DNA of 64,000 nucleotides from Phycisphaera sp. (GTDB lineage Bacteria > Planctomycetota > Phycisphaerae > Phycisphaerales > UBA1924), in NCBI GenBank assembly GCA_003712165.1, contig RHLH01000001.1, forward strand, positions 1,364,001 to 1,428,000, read 5' to 3'. Shown here piece by piece: positions 1 to 8,717 of the stretch (its first letter is position 1; every line of letters starts with the position of its first letter). A model generated the notes under the pieces. The model was not told the DNA's origin. It worked only from the letters and a program-made list of their open reading frames with translations, and did not search any database. The position numbers and the translations under genes were made by a program.

Positions 1-2
1 GC

Positions 3-380
3 CGTCGCAGGCTCGAAGAAGTCGCGTTCCCGTCGAAGAAGGTGCTGCTCTACGAAACCTACCAGCGGTTCACCGGTCCCGAGCAATACTTCGCGTTCGA
101 GGACAGCGAAGTGCCCGCTCTGTTCTATGACGGCCATGTAGAGACGGTCTTGACACGCGACTCCAATTACGGGTTTGAACCAAATAACCCGGGCAACGGC
201 GCAGACTCTCCGGAAGAGATATCGGAAACATACTTCTACTCACCCATTAGATGGTGGGACCCGGTCGGCGCACAGCGCACTCTGGTGCCCGTCTACTACG
301 ATCAGACCCGCTGGGGTCTCCAGGGCGTCGATTTTAAGGGCGAGCCCGTTGCGAAGGAAGGCAGATCGAATCAGATGTAA
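3..380 (+). CDS. Prepilin-like (type II secretion-type) protein, C-terminal part
   Basis: The reading frame is open from the first bases of the window, so the N-terminal methylation motif and the true start lie outside; 125 residues remain. The fragment aligns closely with the C-terminal third of the next gene (501-1637): both carry an F-P-x-K/Q-K-V segment, a YxAFEDS-type stretch, an FYDGH motif and a final GLQGVDF motif. The D-G-H motif is typical of the planctomycete prepilin-like proteins with an H-X9-DG signature, which are exported through the pilin/type II secretion route. It is therefore the upstream member of a tandem paralogue pair. A strong terminator-like hairpin follows the stop. 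Exact function is unknown. Confidence 0.75.
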   Translation, partial: RRRLEEVAFPSKKVLLYETYQRFTGPEQYFAFEDSEVPALFYDGHVETVLTRDSNYGFEPNNPGNGADSPEEISETYFYSPIRWWDPVGAQRTLVPVYYDQTRWGLQGVDFKGEPVAKEGRSNQM

Positions 381-422
381 TGATCTCTTGACTGCGAATC
401 GCCATTTCCAGCTGAAATCTTC

Positions 423-450
423 AAGCGGCACCCTGCGGGGTGCCGCTTTT
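423..450 (+). terminator. Rho-independent terminator
   Basis: A perfect 11-bp stem (423-433 with 438-448) closes a 4-nt loop and runs into TTTT. It lies 43 bases behind the stop of the partial prepilin-like gene and separates it from its paralogue. Confidence 0.85.
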
Positions 451-500
451 GTTTTGCGATATAATGAAACCGCAGGGGGCCAGAGTCGGAAGGAACTGGT

Positions 501-1637
501 ATGAAGTATCACCGGTCGAAGCATGCGTTTACTCTCATCGAGCTTCTGGTCGTCATCTCGATCATCGCTCTGCTCATTTCAATCCTGCTCCCGGCGTTGG
601 GCAATGCCCGCCGGAGCGCCCAGGCGATGATCACCAACAACAACCTCCGCCAGCACGGGGTAGCCGCCGCCTCGTACGCGGCTGAGAACGACTCACGCGC
701 GTATACATTCTCGTGGGAGCCGGGCAAGGCTCCCCAGACAACAAATACAGCCCTTGCTCGCGCGTGTGCTAATCTGAACCCGAGCAATGCCGCGGCATTC
801 AGTGAAGCCGCTGCTCTCCAACAGCTCGACATCGTTACCAGGCTCTTCAAGCACGAGAGTCTCGATCCTGATCCGGGCAATGCCTCTCCCATGCATACGC
901 CTTATGTGCTTTACAACCACCTCGTGATCAACGATCACATTGGTGAGTCACTCCCGGCAGAAACCGTCATCTCCCCAGCCGATCGTGCGAGGACATACTG
1001 GCAGAAGAATATCGATGAGTATCTGGAAGACCCGGCAGGGAACGCGTTCAGGCCGCCGAGCAACCAGACCGGATTCAACCACCTCTGGCGTTGGGCTTTC
1101 AGTTCAAGCTATCAGATCGTGACGGCTCACTACTCTCCTGATTACGGAAACAGTCAAGGATCAGGTTGGCCGGCGACTGTATCACGGGTCGGATCGAGTC
1201 ACTTTCAGTACCAGATGCCGTCGCAGCCCAACGTGCTTGGCCGTCGGCGTGTCGACGAGGTCCGCTTCCCGGGCCAGAAGGTGATGATGTACGACGAGTA
1301 CCAGCGTCACAAGGGCAAGGAAGACCAGTACTACGCGTTTGAGGATTCTTCGATCCCGCTCCTGTTCTACGACGGTCACGCGGCAGTGCGCGAAACGAGC
1401 GAGGCGAACTTCGGCGTCTGGCCGAACAACCCCGCGTTCGGTGCAGACGATCCAGACGAGCCTGCGGCTGCATATCTCTACACGCCATTTGATGGCTGGG
1501 ATCCACCCAGCGCACCGACCGGATTGCGGCTCCCCGTCATATACGAGCACACCCGCATGGGTTTGCAGGGCGTCGACTTCGACGGCAAACCGTTCGTCAA
1601 TCGAGGGTTTGCAGAACGAGTGAGCAGCGGCGGCTGA
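501..1637 (+). CDS. Prepilin-type N-terminal cleavage/methylation protein (H-X9-DG family)
   Basis: 378 residues. Residues 9-31 hold the class III prepilin signature FTLIELLVVISIIALL followed by the rest of a single hydrophobic helix, so a prepilin peptidase should cut before F9. The C-terminal region has the FYDGH motif that defines the planctomycete family. GGAAGGA at 488-494 sits six bases before the ATG. The previous gene is a paralogue that shares the C-terminal half. The family is heavily duplicated in Planctomycetota and is thought to build or decorate pseudopilus-like structures, but the role of individual members is not known. No partner secretion gene is in the window. Confidence 0.85.
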   Translation: MKYHRSKHAFTLIELLVVISIIALLISILLPALGNARRSAQAMITNNNLRQHGVAAASYAAENDSRAYTFSWEPGKAPQTTNTALARACANLNPSNAAAFSEAAALQQLDIVTRLFKHESLDPDPGNASPMHTPYVLYNHLVINDHIGESLPAETVISPADRARTYWQKNIDEYLEDPAGNAFRPPSNQTGFNHLWRWAFSSSYQIVTAHYSPDYGNSQGSGWPATVSRVGSSHFQYQMPSQPNVLGRRRVDEVRFPGQKVMMYDEYQRHKGKEDQYYAFEDSSIPLLFYDGHAAVRETSEANFGVWPNNPAFGADDPDEPAAAYLYTPFDGWDPPSAPTGLRLPVIYEHTRMGLQGVDFDGKPFVNRGFAERVSSGG

Positions 1638-1698
1638 TCACCGGCAGGGGCCTATCATCAGGCACCCGGGGCATCCCCGGCGAGTCTGGAGGCCTGCT

Positions 1699-2700
1699 GT
1701 GCGTGTGCTGATTGCTGACAAGTTCGAGGATCAGGGCGTCGAGGGGCTGAAGGCTCTCGGTTGCGAGGTGACTGTCGAGCCCGATCTGGGGCCTGAGACC
1801 CTCCCCGAGGCGCTAGCGAGGGTCGCGCCTGAAGTCTTGGCGGTCCGGAGCACCAAGGTGCCCGCGCAGGTCATCGATGCTGGCGAATCGCTCCGCTACA
1901 TCATCCGGGCGGGCTCGGGTTATGACAACATCGACCACGCTCACGCCGCGGAACGCGGCATTCCTGTGAGCAACTGCCCCGGTATGAACGCGGTTGCCGT
2001 CGCCGAACTCACGATCGGGCACCTGATCAACCTCGACCGACGGATCAGCCAGCAGGACACCGAGCTGAAGTCGGGTCACTGGAACAAAAAGGAGTACGGC
2101 AAGGCCCGGGGACTAAAGGGGTTGAATCTGTTTGTCCACGGATTCGGCGCGATCGGCCAGGAAGTCGCGAGCCGTGCGAAGGCTTTCGGGATGAACGTCT
2201 ACACAGCCTCGCGCCACTTCTCGGCCGGCGAGGCTGAGCGGCTTGGCGCGTCGCTGATCGATACAGGCCGTGAATCTGTGCTCAAGAAGCTCCCGGAGAT
2301 GGACGCGGTGAGCGTGCACGTCCCGGTGACCGATGAGACGAAAGGGTCGTGCGACAAGGAATTCTTCTCGGCGATGAAGCCCGGGGCGTACTTCATCAAC
2401 ACAAGCCGCGGGCCGGTGGTTGACGAGGCGGCGCTCGCCGAGGCGTGCCAGAGCAAGGGCATCCGAGCCGCTCTTGATGTGTACTGTGAGCAGCCCGGCT
2501 TCAAGGACGGCGACTGGTGCCCTTCGATCGCCAACACACCCGGCGTTTATTGCACGCATCATTGCGGTGCTTCGACCGATCAGGCGCAGCTTGCGGTCTC
2601 AGACAAAGTGGTCGAACTTGTGAAAGTCTTCAAGGAGACTGGGGCGGCTGAGTGCGTTGTGAATCGCGCCAAGCTCGATATGGAATCTGCCGGGGCCTGA
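1699..2700 (+). CDS. serA: D-3-phosphoglycerate dehydrogenase
   Basis: 333 residues, GTG start chosen because GGAGG (1688-1692) lies six bases upstream. It would oxidise 3-phosphoglycerate to 3-phosphohydroxypyruvate with NAD+, the first step of serine synthesis, in the cytoplasm. Visible features are the NAD-binding GFGAIG (148-153), the substrate/catalytic Arg in NTSRGPVVDE (R237), Glu264 and the catalytic His in the THHCGAS stretch (H288). The protein ends after the catalytic core, so the C-terminal ACT regulatory domain of long SerA forms is absent and serine feedback is not expected through that domain. serC follows after 26 bases, which supports a serine operon. Other 2-hydroxyacid dehydrogenases share this fold, so the symbol rests partly on the neighbour. 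Confidence 0.85.
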   Translation: MRVLIADKFEDQGVEGLKALGCEVTVEPDLGPETLPEALARVAPEVLAVRSTKVPAQVIDAGESLRYIIRAGSGYDNIDHAHAAERGIPVSNCPGMNAVAVAELTIGHLINLDRRISQQDTELKSGHWNKKEYGKARGLKGLNLFVHGFGAIGQEVASRAKAFGMNVYTASRHFSAGEAERLGASLIDTGRESVLKKLPEMDAVSVHVPVTDETKGSCDKEFFSAMKPGAYFINTSRGPVVDEAALAEACQSKGIRAALDVYCEQPGFKDGDWCPSIANTPGVYCTHHCGASTDQAQLAVSDKVVELVKVFKETGAAECVVNRAKLDMESAGA

Positions 2701-2726
2701 TCGGGCCAGGCGTTGTGGAGTCAGAC

Positions 2727-3848
2727 ATGACCAGTGTTGCGACGAACGATCTGAACACCGTCAAGCGAGCGTTCAACTTCTCGGCGGGGCCCGGCGTTGT
2801 GCCCGAAGAGGTCATCCGCCGGACGCAGGAAGACCTCTGGAGCCTGTTCGGTTCCGGAGTCGGCGTGCTCGAGCACAGCCACCGTGGGAAAGAGTTCGAC
2901 CGTGTGCTTGAAGAGGCGATCGCCGACTGCCGCCGCGTGGGCAACATCCCGGACAACTACCAGGTCATGTTCCTCCAGGGCGGCGCGACATCACAGTGCT
3001 ACCAGGTCCCGATGGCGTTCCTCGCCGAGGGCGAGACCGCCGACTACTTCCATACCGGCAAGTGGGCGAGCGACTCGCTGGCGGAAGCCAAGCGATTCGG
3101 TCATGTGCACATCGCGGGCTCCTCAGAGGAGACCTCGTTCGATCGCATCCCCGACGATGCGGATGTGACGTACTCGGCGAATCCGAAGTACGTTCATTTC
3201 ACGAGCAACAACACCATCATGGGTACCGAGTGGCACCGTATGCCGAAATCGCCCCCGGGTGATGCGTGGTTCGTGTGCGACGCGTCAAGCGATATTTTCA
3301 GCAGGCCGATCGATGTGACCAAGTACGGGTTCATCTATGCCGGTGGCCAGAAGAACCTGGGCCCTGCGGGCACAGTCCTCGTGATTGTCCGCGACGACAT
3401 CCTCGAGAAGCAGGTGCGTGATCTGCCCTGGATGCTCGATTACCAGCTGCAGGCGAAAAAGCAGAGTCGGTACAACACACCGCCCACGTTCGGTATTTAT
3501 CTGATGGGTCAGGTCTTCAAATGGATCGAGGAGCAGGGGGGGCTGGCGGAGATCGAGAAGATCAATCAGGCCAAGGCGAAGGTTGTATACGACACACTCG
3601 ATTCTCTCGATTTCTACAAACCCCACGCGCGTGAGATCGACCGCTCGATGATGAACATCACGTTCAACACACCGAGCGATGAGCTCAACAAAAAGTTCAT
3701 CGCCGAGGCCGACGAGCAGGGGCTGGTGAATCTCAAGGGCCACCGTTCGATCGGGGGCATGCGCGCGAGCATGTACAACGCCTTCCCGCACGCGGGCGCG
3801 GAGGCTCTCGCCAGCTTCATGAAGGACTTTGCACAACAAAACGGGTAA
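2727..3848 (+). CDS. serC: Phosphoserine aminotransferase
   Basis: 373 residues from the ATG at 2727, which has GGAG (2717-2720) six bases upstream; the open frame extends further 5' into serA but without a ribosome site. The enzyme is a class V PLP aminotransferase that turns 3-phosphohydroxypyruvate and glutamate into phosphoserine and 2-oxoglutarate. The N-terminal NFSAGPGVVP motif, the HRGKEF phosphate-binding region, the LQGGAT loop and the PLP lysine in AGGQKNLGPAG (K209) are all present. It lies 26 bases behind serA, so the two genes give steps one and two of serine synthesis. A GC-rich terminator follows at 3902. Confidence 0.93.
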   Translation: MTSVATNDLNTVKRAFNFSAGPGVVPEEVIRRTQEDLWSLFGSGVGVLEHSHRGKEFDRVLEEAIADCRRVGNIPDNYQVMFLQGGATSQCYQVPMAFLAEGETADYFHTGKWASDSLAEAKRFGHVHIAGSSEETSFDRIPDDADVTYSANPKYVHFTSNNTIMGTEWHRMPKSPPGDAWFVCDASSDIFSRPIDVTKYGFIYAGGQKNLGPAGTVLVIVRDDILEKQVRDLPWMLDYQLQAKKQSRYNTPPTFGIYLMGQVFKWIEEQGGLAEIEKINQAKAKVVYDTLDSLDFYKPHAREIDRSMMNITFNTPSDELNKKFIAEADEQGLVNLKGHRSIGGMRASMYNAFPHAGAEALASFMKDFAQQNG

Positions 3849-3901
3849 CCGATCTGGAAAGGCCGCCAGACGGGCGAAGCTCAAAACCAATCGGATATCA
3901 G

Positions 3902-3926
3902 GGGCGGCTTTGTGCCGCCCTTGTTT
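3902..3926 (+). terminator. Rho-independent terminator of serA-serC
   Basis: GGGCGGC (3902-3908) pairs with GCCGCCC (3914-3920) around a 5-nt loop and is followed by TTGTTT, 53 bases behind the serC stop. Confidence 0.8.
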
Positions 3927-3973
3927 CATTTGGGAAGCCACATGAGGAGCTTAGAATCCAATAGGATGCCCGC

Positions 3974-6370
3974 ATGAAACAGGCCATCATCGCACTTCTC
4001 TTGTTCTGCGCTCTCCCGTCATTCTCACAACCGGGCGACGACACCCATGGCATCACGCTCGAGAAGATTATGTCCGATCCGGACTGGATCGGGCTCTTCC
4101 CGGAACGCTCGTACTGGTCTGATGACGGCGGATCGGTGATGTTCTATCGCGATCAGCCCGGCAAAGACATCGAGAATCTCGTTGAACTCGATCTTGAGAC
4201 GAACCAAGAGCGGGTGGTCGGCGATGCCGAGCGGTCTGCGATGGCTCAGACACGCTGGGGCTACAACCGAGCTCGAACGATGCGCGTCTGCTCACGCGGC
4301 GGTGATCTCTTTCTGGATGACATCGCTGCGGGTGACACTGTCCGTCTCACTCGCACCACACAATCCGAGAGCTCTCCGTTTTTCGTGAGCGGCAGCCGTG
4401 CGATTGGGTATGTCTCGGGTGGGAACTGGTATGTGCTGAGCCTTGACGATGCTTCGCTGCGCCAACTCGCGGATATCCGATTCGAGGATGAGCCGAACGA
4501 CGAAGATGATGATGAGGGCTATCTCGACGAGCAGCAGGAACGGCTGTTCTCGACCATCGCGGAGCGTCGGCAGCGGGATCAGGATCGCGAGGAGCTACGA
4601 GACAGAGTTCGTGAGGCAAATGAAAGCGATGTGCCCGGCCCGTTCTATCTCGGCAAGGGCATCGAACGCCGCAGTCACGCGGTTTCAGATGACGGCAGGT
4701 TCATCGCCGTGGTTGCTTCGAAACCCTGGCCGGACGCAGAGCGGGACACGATGCCCGCGTACGTGACAGAGGACGGCTATGTTTCATCGTCCAGAGTCCG
4801 TCACAAAGTCGGTGTCCGCGATGCCCCGGCGGAGCGACTTTTCCTCGTCGATACTGTGGGGGAGAGTTGGAGCGAGATTGACCTGTCGGGTTTGCCCGGC
4901 GTGACCGATGACCCGCTCGCGTTCTTGCGTGAACAGAAATCAGACGAGGCTGAGAACGCAGAGGATGAAACTGAGCTAAAGCCACGAGCAATGGGACTGA
5001 GCTGGCTTGCCTTCAGACCCGGCTCCCACACGCTTGTGTTCCAGGCCAGGAGCAGAGATAACAAGGACCGCTGGATCGTGTCGGTCGTACCCGGCGAAGA
5101 CGAAGCGGTCGCCGAGTCGGTGTTCCGCGAATCGACAGATGGGTGGATCAACTGGCGTTCAACGGCTGGCAGCTGGGCCTCTGACGGGAGCGTGTACTGG
5201 TTCCTATCCGAAACCAGCGGCTACTCGCATATCCACGCCTACGACGGCTCCTCCGTGAGACAGGTAACCAGCGGCGAGCACGAGTATTGGGATGTCGCCG
5301 AGACGACGGCGCCCGGGATTCTCTGTGCGAGAACGAACAGCCCGGATCCGTCTATATATGAGGTAGCCCGTATTTCGCTCATCGATGATTCCGTTGAGTT
5401 GTTGACCGAGTTTGGGAGTGTGGTTGAGCGGTTCCGGATCTCGCCGGACGGCAATGATCTCTTGCTCGAGGTTTCAACAAACGATCACCCTTCTGAGTTA
5501 TTTGTTCAAAAGATGGATCCCTTGGCTGAGCCTCGCAGATTGACCCGGTCGGTGACTGACGCGTTCGCCAGGATGCCGTGGATCGAACCGGAGTACGTGG
5601 ATATCCCAACCAGAAACGGGAACACGATCAGAGGCCGGATTTACTCGTTCGACAGCGGGGGCAGTGAGGAGACCAAACCCGCGGTGATCTTCGTCCACGG
5701 GGCGGGTTACACGCAGAACATCGACCGTGGCTGGCCTTACTACTTCCGGGAGATGATGTTCCACTCGATGCTCGCGTACAAGGGGTACGTGGTGGCGGAC
5801 ATCGATTTCCGAGCTTCGGCCGGGTACGGGCGTGAGTTCCGCGAGGCAATCTACCGACACATGGGCGGTCCTGAGATTGAAGACATGGTTGATACCGCGG
5901 ACTGGTTGGCCGGCACATACAGTGTAGATCCCACGCGAGTCGGAACGTACGGCGGTTCCTACGGCGGGTTTCTCGCGATCATGGCTGTGTTTAAAGAACC
6001 CAGTGCCTTCAACGCGGCTGCGGCGCTCCGTCCCGTGACCGACTGGGCGCACTACAACCATGGCTACACATCCAACATCCTCAACACGCCGGAGTTCGAC
6101 CCGGAGGCGTATGAGCGATCAAGCCCGATCGAGTTCGCCGAGGGATTCGAGGGTGGGCTGCTTATCTGCCACGGGATGCTCGACGACAACGTGCTCGTTC
6201 AGGACACCATCCGTCTACAGCAGAGGCTTATCGAGCTCGAGAAACAGGACTGGGAAGTTGCGCTGTACCCCATGGAGGGTCATGGGTTTGTCGAGCCCTC
6301 GGCTTGGCTGGATGAATACAGGCGGATTTTCAAGCTCTTTGAAACCCGCCTCAGGACACACAAGGAGTGA
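3974..6370 (+). CDS. Secreted S9-family serine peptidase (prolyl oligopeptidase type)
   Basis: 798 residues. The start MKQAIIALLLFCALPSFSQ is a signal peptide, so the enzyme should act outside the cytoplasmic membrane. The first 500 residues form the beta-propeller region typical of DPP/acylaminoacyl peptidases; an acidic insertion lies around residues 170-180. The C-terminal alpha/beta-hydrolase domain shows the nucleophile in GGSYGG (S662), the acid in HGMLDDNV (D737) and the base in EGHGF (H770), a complete triad. The family removes dipeptides or cleaves behind proline in short peptides. It stands alone between the serC terminator and tRNA-Gly. Confidence 0.9.
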   Translation: MKQAIIALLLFCALPSFSQPGDDTHGITLEKIMSDPDWIGLFPERSYWSDDGGSVMFYRDQPGKDIENLVELDLETNQERVVGDAERSAMAQTRWGYNRARTMRVCSRGGDLFLDDIAAGDTVRLTRTTQSESSPFFVSGSRAIGYVSGGNWYVLSLDDASLRQLADIRFEDEPNDEDDDEGYLDEQQERLFSTIAERRQRDQDREELRDRVREANESDVPGPFYLGKGIERRSHAVSDDGRFIAVVASKPWPDAERDTMPAYVTEDGYVSSSRVRHKVGVRDAPAERLFLVDTVGESWSEIDLSGLPGVTDDPLAFLREQKSDEAENAEDETELKPRAMGLSWLAFRPGSHTLVFQARSRDNKDRWIVSVVPGEDEAVAESVFRESTDGWINWRSTAGSWASDGSVYWFLSETSGYSHIHAYDGSSVRQVTSGEHEYWDVAETTAPGILCARTNSPDPSIYEVARISLIDDSVELLTEFGSVVERFRISPDGNDLLLEVSTNDHPSELFVQKMDPLAEPRRLTRSVTDAFARMPWIEPEYVDIPTRNGNTIRGRIYSFDSGGSEETKPAVIFVHGAGYTQNIDRGWPYYFREMMFHSMLAYKGYVVADIDFRASAGYGREFREAIYRHMGGPEIEDMVDTADWLAGTYSVDPTRVGTYGGSYGGFLAIMAVFKEPSAFNAAAALRPVTDWAHYNHGYTSNILNTPEFDPEAYERSSPIEFAEGFEGGLLICHGMLDDNVLVQDTIRLQQRLIELEKQDWEVALYPMEGHGFVEPSAWLDEYRRIFKLFETRLRTHKE

Positions 6371-6409
6371 CAGGACCGGTGGCTTTGAGCGTGCTAAACT
6401 AAGCAACCT

Positions 6410-6481
6410 GCGGGTGTAGTTCAGTGGTAGAACGTCAGCCTTCCAAGCTGAATGTCGTCGGTTCGACTCCGATCACCCGCT
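6410..6481 (+). tRNA. tRNA-Gly (anticodon TCC)
   Basis: 72 nt with a perfect acceptor stem GCGGGTG/CACCCGC (6410-6416 with 6474-6480), D-arm GTTCAGTGGTAGAAC, anticodon loop CTTCCAA giving anticodon TCC, and T-loop TTCGACT. The CCA end is not encoded. A tyrosine recombinase gene lies 250 bases downstream pointing toward it, so its 3' end is the likely attachment site of the following mobile element. Confidence 0.95.
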
Positions 6482-6730
6482 CTTTCAGTTCATGTCAGCG
6501 ATTGCCAGTTGAAGCCAAGTCGTGTCGTGGCAGCGGCTTATCCGATGGGCATTCAGCCCGCAAGTTGGTGGATTCTGACATCGGTTGCCACCAAGTGCTC
6601 TGAGAAGACACAGAATCGCTGACGTAGGCGCTGCAGCACTATTTGCGATGGTTCGGCTTGTTCTCGGCAAGAACCGCGAGGCACGGGCAGCGCGACTTAG
6701 TTATTGGATGACGCTGGCCCCGCCTTTGAT

Positions 6731-7798
6731 TCAGCCGTCTGTGCGCACGCCCTGTAGCATTTCCATCGCCCGGGCTTGGTCGTCGAGCTCCAGGACCATG
6801 TACCGGAGCGTGGTCCTGAAGTCGCGGTGACGCATGAGCTTCTGCGCGACCTGGGGTGTGATACCCGCTCTTGCCAGCCTTGTAGCGGCGGTGGTGCGGA
6901 GCGCGTGGAAATCCACCGACCGCCCGAGCTCGTCTCGCAGCGCGATCCTCGCTCGCTCGTAGTCGCGTCGGACCGTGCGGATCGTGGGCAGTGAGTCGAA
7001 GACCTTTCCATCGGCGGCCGCGTCGGCGGGGCGCAGCGATGAGAAGATACGGACCGCGTCCGGGTGCAGGGCGATCGTGTCCGACCGCGATGCCTTGGCG
7101 ATGTCTTCTCTGACTCTGAGCAGATTCCGGTCGAGGTCGAGATCGCCCCATGTGATCCCGGCGAGCTCGGAGCGGCGGAGGCCGGTGAGCACCGCGATCT
7201 CATAGACCGGGCGGCGCTCCACCGGGCATGTCGTGAGCAGCCTTGCGATCTCAGTGTCGGTGAGCGCACGCCTCTCGCGCCTGCGGTCTTTGGCCTCGTT
7301 GAACCGGGGCAGGTCCGTGAGCGGGTTCATTGAGATGCGTGACGTCCTGACGCAGAACTTCATGAACGCGCTGACCGACGAAGCGTGCGAGTTGAGTGTC
7401 CTGGCCGACAGGCCGGCTTCTTTCAGGGTCTCGATGACCGAGACCGCGTGATCGCGGGTCAGGTCCGCGAGCGCGTCCGTCTCCTCGGTGAAGCGTGCGA
7501 GCTGCGTGCGTTTGGTTGCGATGTGACGCGCCGCCTGCCCCCGGTGCAGGCACTCCTTGAAGTACGCGTCGATGTGGGTTCCGATGGGGCGTTCCAGCTG
7601 CTCGGCGCACCGGTCTTCGAGCCCGGCGGCCTGCCGCTCAGACCGCTTGATGCACTGGTCGAGCGCCTGCCTCGACGCGGCCTTGTCGGTGAAGAATCGC
7701 TTCGTGCGCCGCCGCTTGGTGGCGGGCTCGGTCCAGGAGCCGTACCAGTATCTCGATCCGGGGCGTTCGTACAGGGAGCCTGTTCTCGGTTTGGTCAT
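6731..7798 (-). CDS. Tyrosine recombinase (phage-type integrase)
   Basis: 355 residues, ATG with AGAGG upstream. It would catalyse site-specific integration and excision of the element. The N-terminal part has the Arg/Lys-rich GSLYERPGSRYWYG-type arm-binding start and a core-binding domain; the catalytic domain shows TGLRRSEL (first Arg), HALRTTAATRLARAG (H-x-x-R), the second His in MRHRDF and the nucleophile Tyr in TTLRYM. The gene points at tRNA-Gly, whose 3' end is the probable target. An excisionase-like gene lies 58 bases upstream. Family and activity are well supported; the exact att site is inferred. Confidence 0.92.
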   Translation of the reverse strand: MTKPRTGSLYERPGSRYWYGSWTEPATKRRRTKRFFTDKAASRQALDQCIKRSERQAAGLEDRCAEQLERPIGTHIDAYFKECLHRGQAARHIATKRTQLARFTEETDALADLTRDHAVSVIETLKEAGLSARTLNSHASSVSAFMKFCVRTSRISMNPLTDLPRFNEAKDRRRERRALTDTEIARLLTTCPVERRPVYEIAVLTGLRRSELAGITWGDLDLDRNLLRVREDIAKASRSDTIALHPDAVRIFSSLRPADAAADGKVFDSLPTIRTVRRDYERARIALRDELGRSVDFHALRTTAATRLARAGITPQVAQKLMRHRDFRTTLRYMVLELDDQARAMEMLQGVRTDG

Positions 7799-7856
7799 GC
7801 GTCCACCTCTACCGCCGGCTTAGCCTTGGCGCCACTGACAGGACCCGAGAAGCCGG

Positions 7857-8138
7857 CTAAAGCTCGCCGGTTCTCGGTGTTTGTCTGGCGCTCTGGGCTG
7901 CGTTCTCGATGAACGCGTCCACCTGCGAGGGCTGCCACCTGACGGACCGCCCGATCCTGAGCGGCGCGGGGAATCCGCCGCTTGCCACCAGGCGGTGCAG
8001 CGATCTCTGCGATATACCGAGCCTGCTGGCGACCTCGGCGCTCCGGATGAGCGGCTCTCGCGGCGGGCTTGGAACTGAAGGCTTGGAGGCTTTCTCGTTT
8101 ATGGCGTTCTCGCGTGTCAGGGGTCCCAGCTTGTCCAC
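7857..8138 (-). CDS. Excisionase/AlpA-like helix-turn-helix protein
   Basis: 93 residues from a GTG preceded by GGGAG; the open frame runs further upstream but without a ribosome site and into the preceding gene. The core, IRSAEVASRLGISQRSLHRL then GGFPAPLRIGRSVRW, is the MerR-like winged helix of AlpA/Xis proteins, in which the helix selects DNA and the R-x-G-x-x-V/I-R-W wing contacts the backbone. It would direct the neighbouring recombinase to excise or regulate the element. Its start overlaps the end of the small membrane gene upstream, which suggests coupled translation. Confidence 0.75.
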   Translation of the reverse strand: MDKLGPLTRENAINEKASKPSVPSPPREPLIRSAEVASRLGISQRSLHRLVASGGFPAPLRIGRSVRWQPSQVDAFIENAAQSARQTPRTGEL

Positions 8139-8287
8139 GTCGTGTCTCCCTGTGTGTTCTGGTATGAGCCCTGCTGCTGGGCGCAGCCGGATTCGGCGAG
8201 CTTTATCACGGCGATCAGGAATAGCTTTGGAATCCAGAGGCTCAGCCATGCGCCGTACGCGAGCAGTCGGATCAGCCACGATCGCAT
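8117..8287 (-). CDS. Small membrane protein, 56 aa
   Basis: ATG at 8287 with GAGAAAGGGA upstream. Residues 4-32 form one long hydrophobic segment rich in Trp and Leu (LIRLLAYGAWLSLWIPKLF), followed by a polar Gln/Thr tail. No family recognised. It is the third of three consecutive small membrane genes and overlaps the excisionase start by 22 bases. Confidence 0.5.
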   Translation of the reverse strand: MRSWLIRLLAYGAWLSLWIPKLFLIAVIKLAESGCAQQQGSYQNTQGDTTWTSWDP

Positions 8288-8313
8288 GCGATTCCCTTTC
8301 TCGTTGTGTGTTG

Positions 8314-8514
8314 CTACCTGTCCTGTCTTTCTGACTTGCGTGCGGCGAAGACGCGAAACCACAGCAAACCGAGCGCGACCGCGACCATCAATTCGATCCA
8401 GGTGAGCCCGTGTCCCGCGAGCAGATCGTGCGCGTCGCCGAGGTCGATGATGTGAGACGCGACCCAGAGCGCGACCAGCAGGAGCACGAGGTTGCCGAGC
8501 GTGGTGAGTCTCAT
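8314..8514 (-). CDS. Small membrane protein, 66 aa
   Basis: ATG at 8514 overlaps the stop of the previous gene as ATGA, indicating coupled translation. Two hydrophobic helices (about residues 6-22 and 37-55) flank a short polar hairpin containing DLGDAHDLLAGHG, and the tail is basic. Function unknown. The long frame that contains it continues upstream without features and is a shadow of the vWA and kinase genes. Confidence 0.55.
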   Translation of the reverse strand: MRLTTLGNLVLLLVALWVASHIIDLGDAHDLLAGHGLTWIELMVAVALGLLWFRVFAARKSERQDR

Positions 8515-8702
8515 GGCCCCGTCCTTTCGAGGACTCGCTTGAGCCCCCAGAGAGAGATCAGGGTCACGCCGATCAACAAGGGTGTGTCGATGAACTCGAT
8601 AGAGCTGTCTGCGCCCGTCAGGCCGAGCTGTCTGACCGCGATCCAGAGCGCGGCCAGCAGCGCGAGGGAAAGGACGCATCTCTTCGCGTTGTGTCTGTCC
8701 AT
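8511..8702 (-). CDS. Small membrane protein, 63 aa
   Basis: ATG with AGGAG eight bases upstream. A first hydrophobic helix at about residues 9-24 (VLSLALLAALWIAVRQLGL) and a second at about 40-54 give a two-helix hairpin with a basic C-terminus. It follows the vWA gene by 15 bases and ends in an ATGA overlap with the next small membrane gene. Function unknown; position suggests a membrane partner of the vWA/kinase/phosphatase set. Confidence 0.6.
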   Translation of the reverse strand: MDRHNAKRCVLSLALLAALWIAVRQLGLTGADSSIEFIDTPLLIGVTLISLWGLKRVLERTGP

Positions 8703-8717
8703 CTCGTATCTCCTGCG

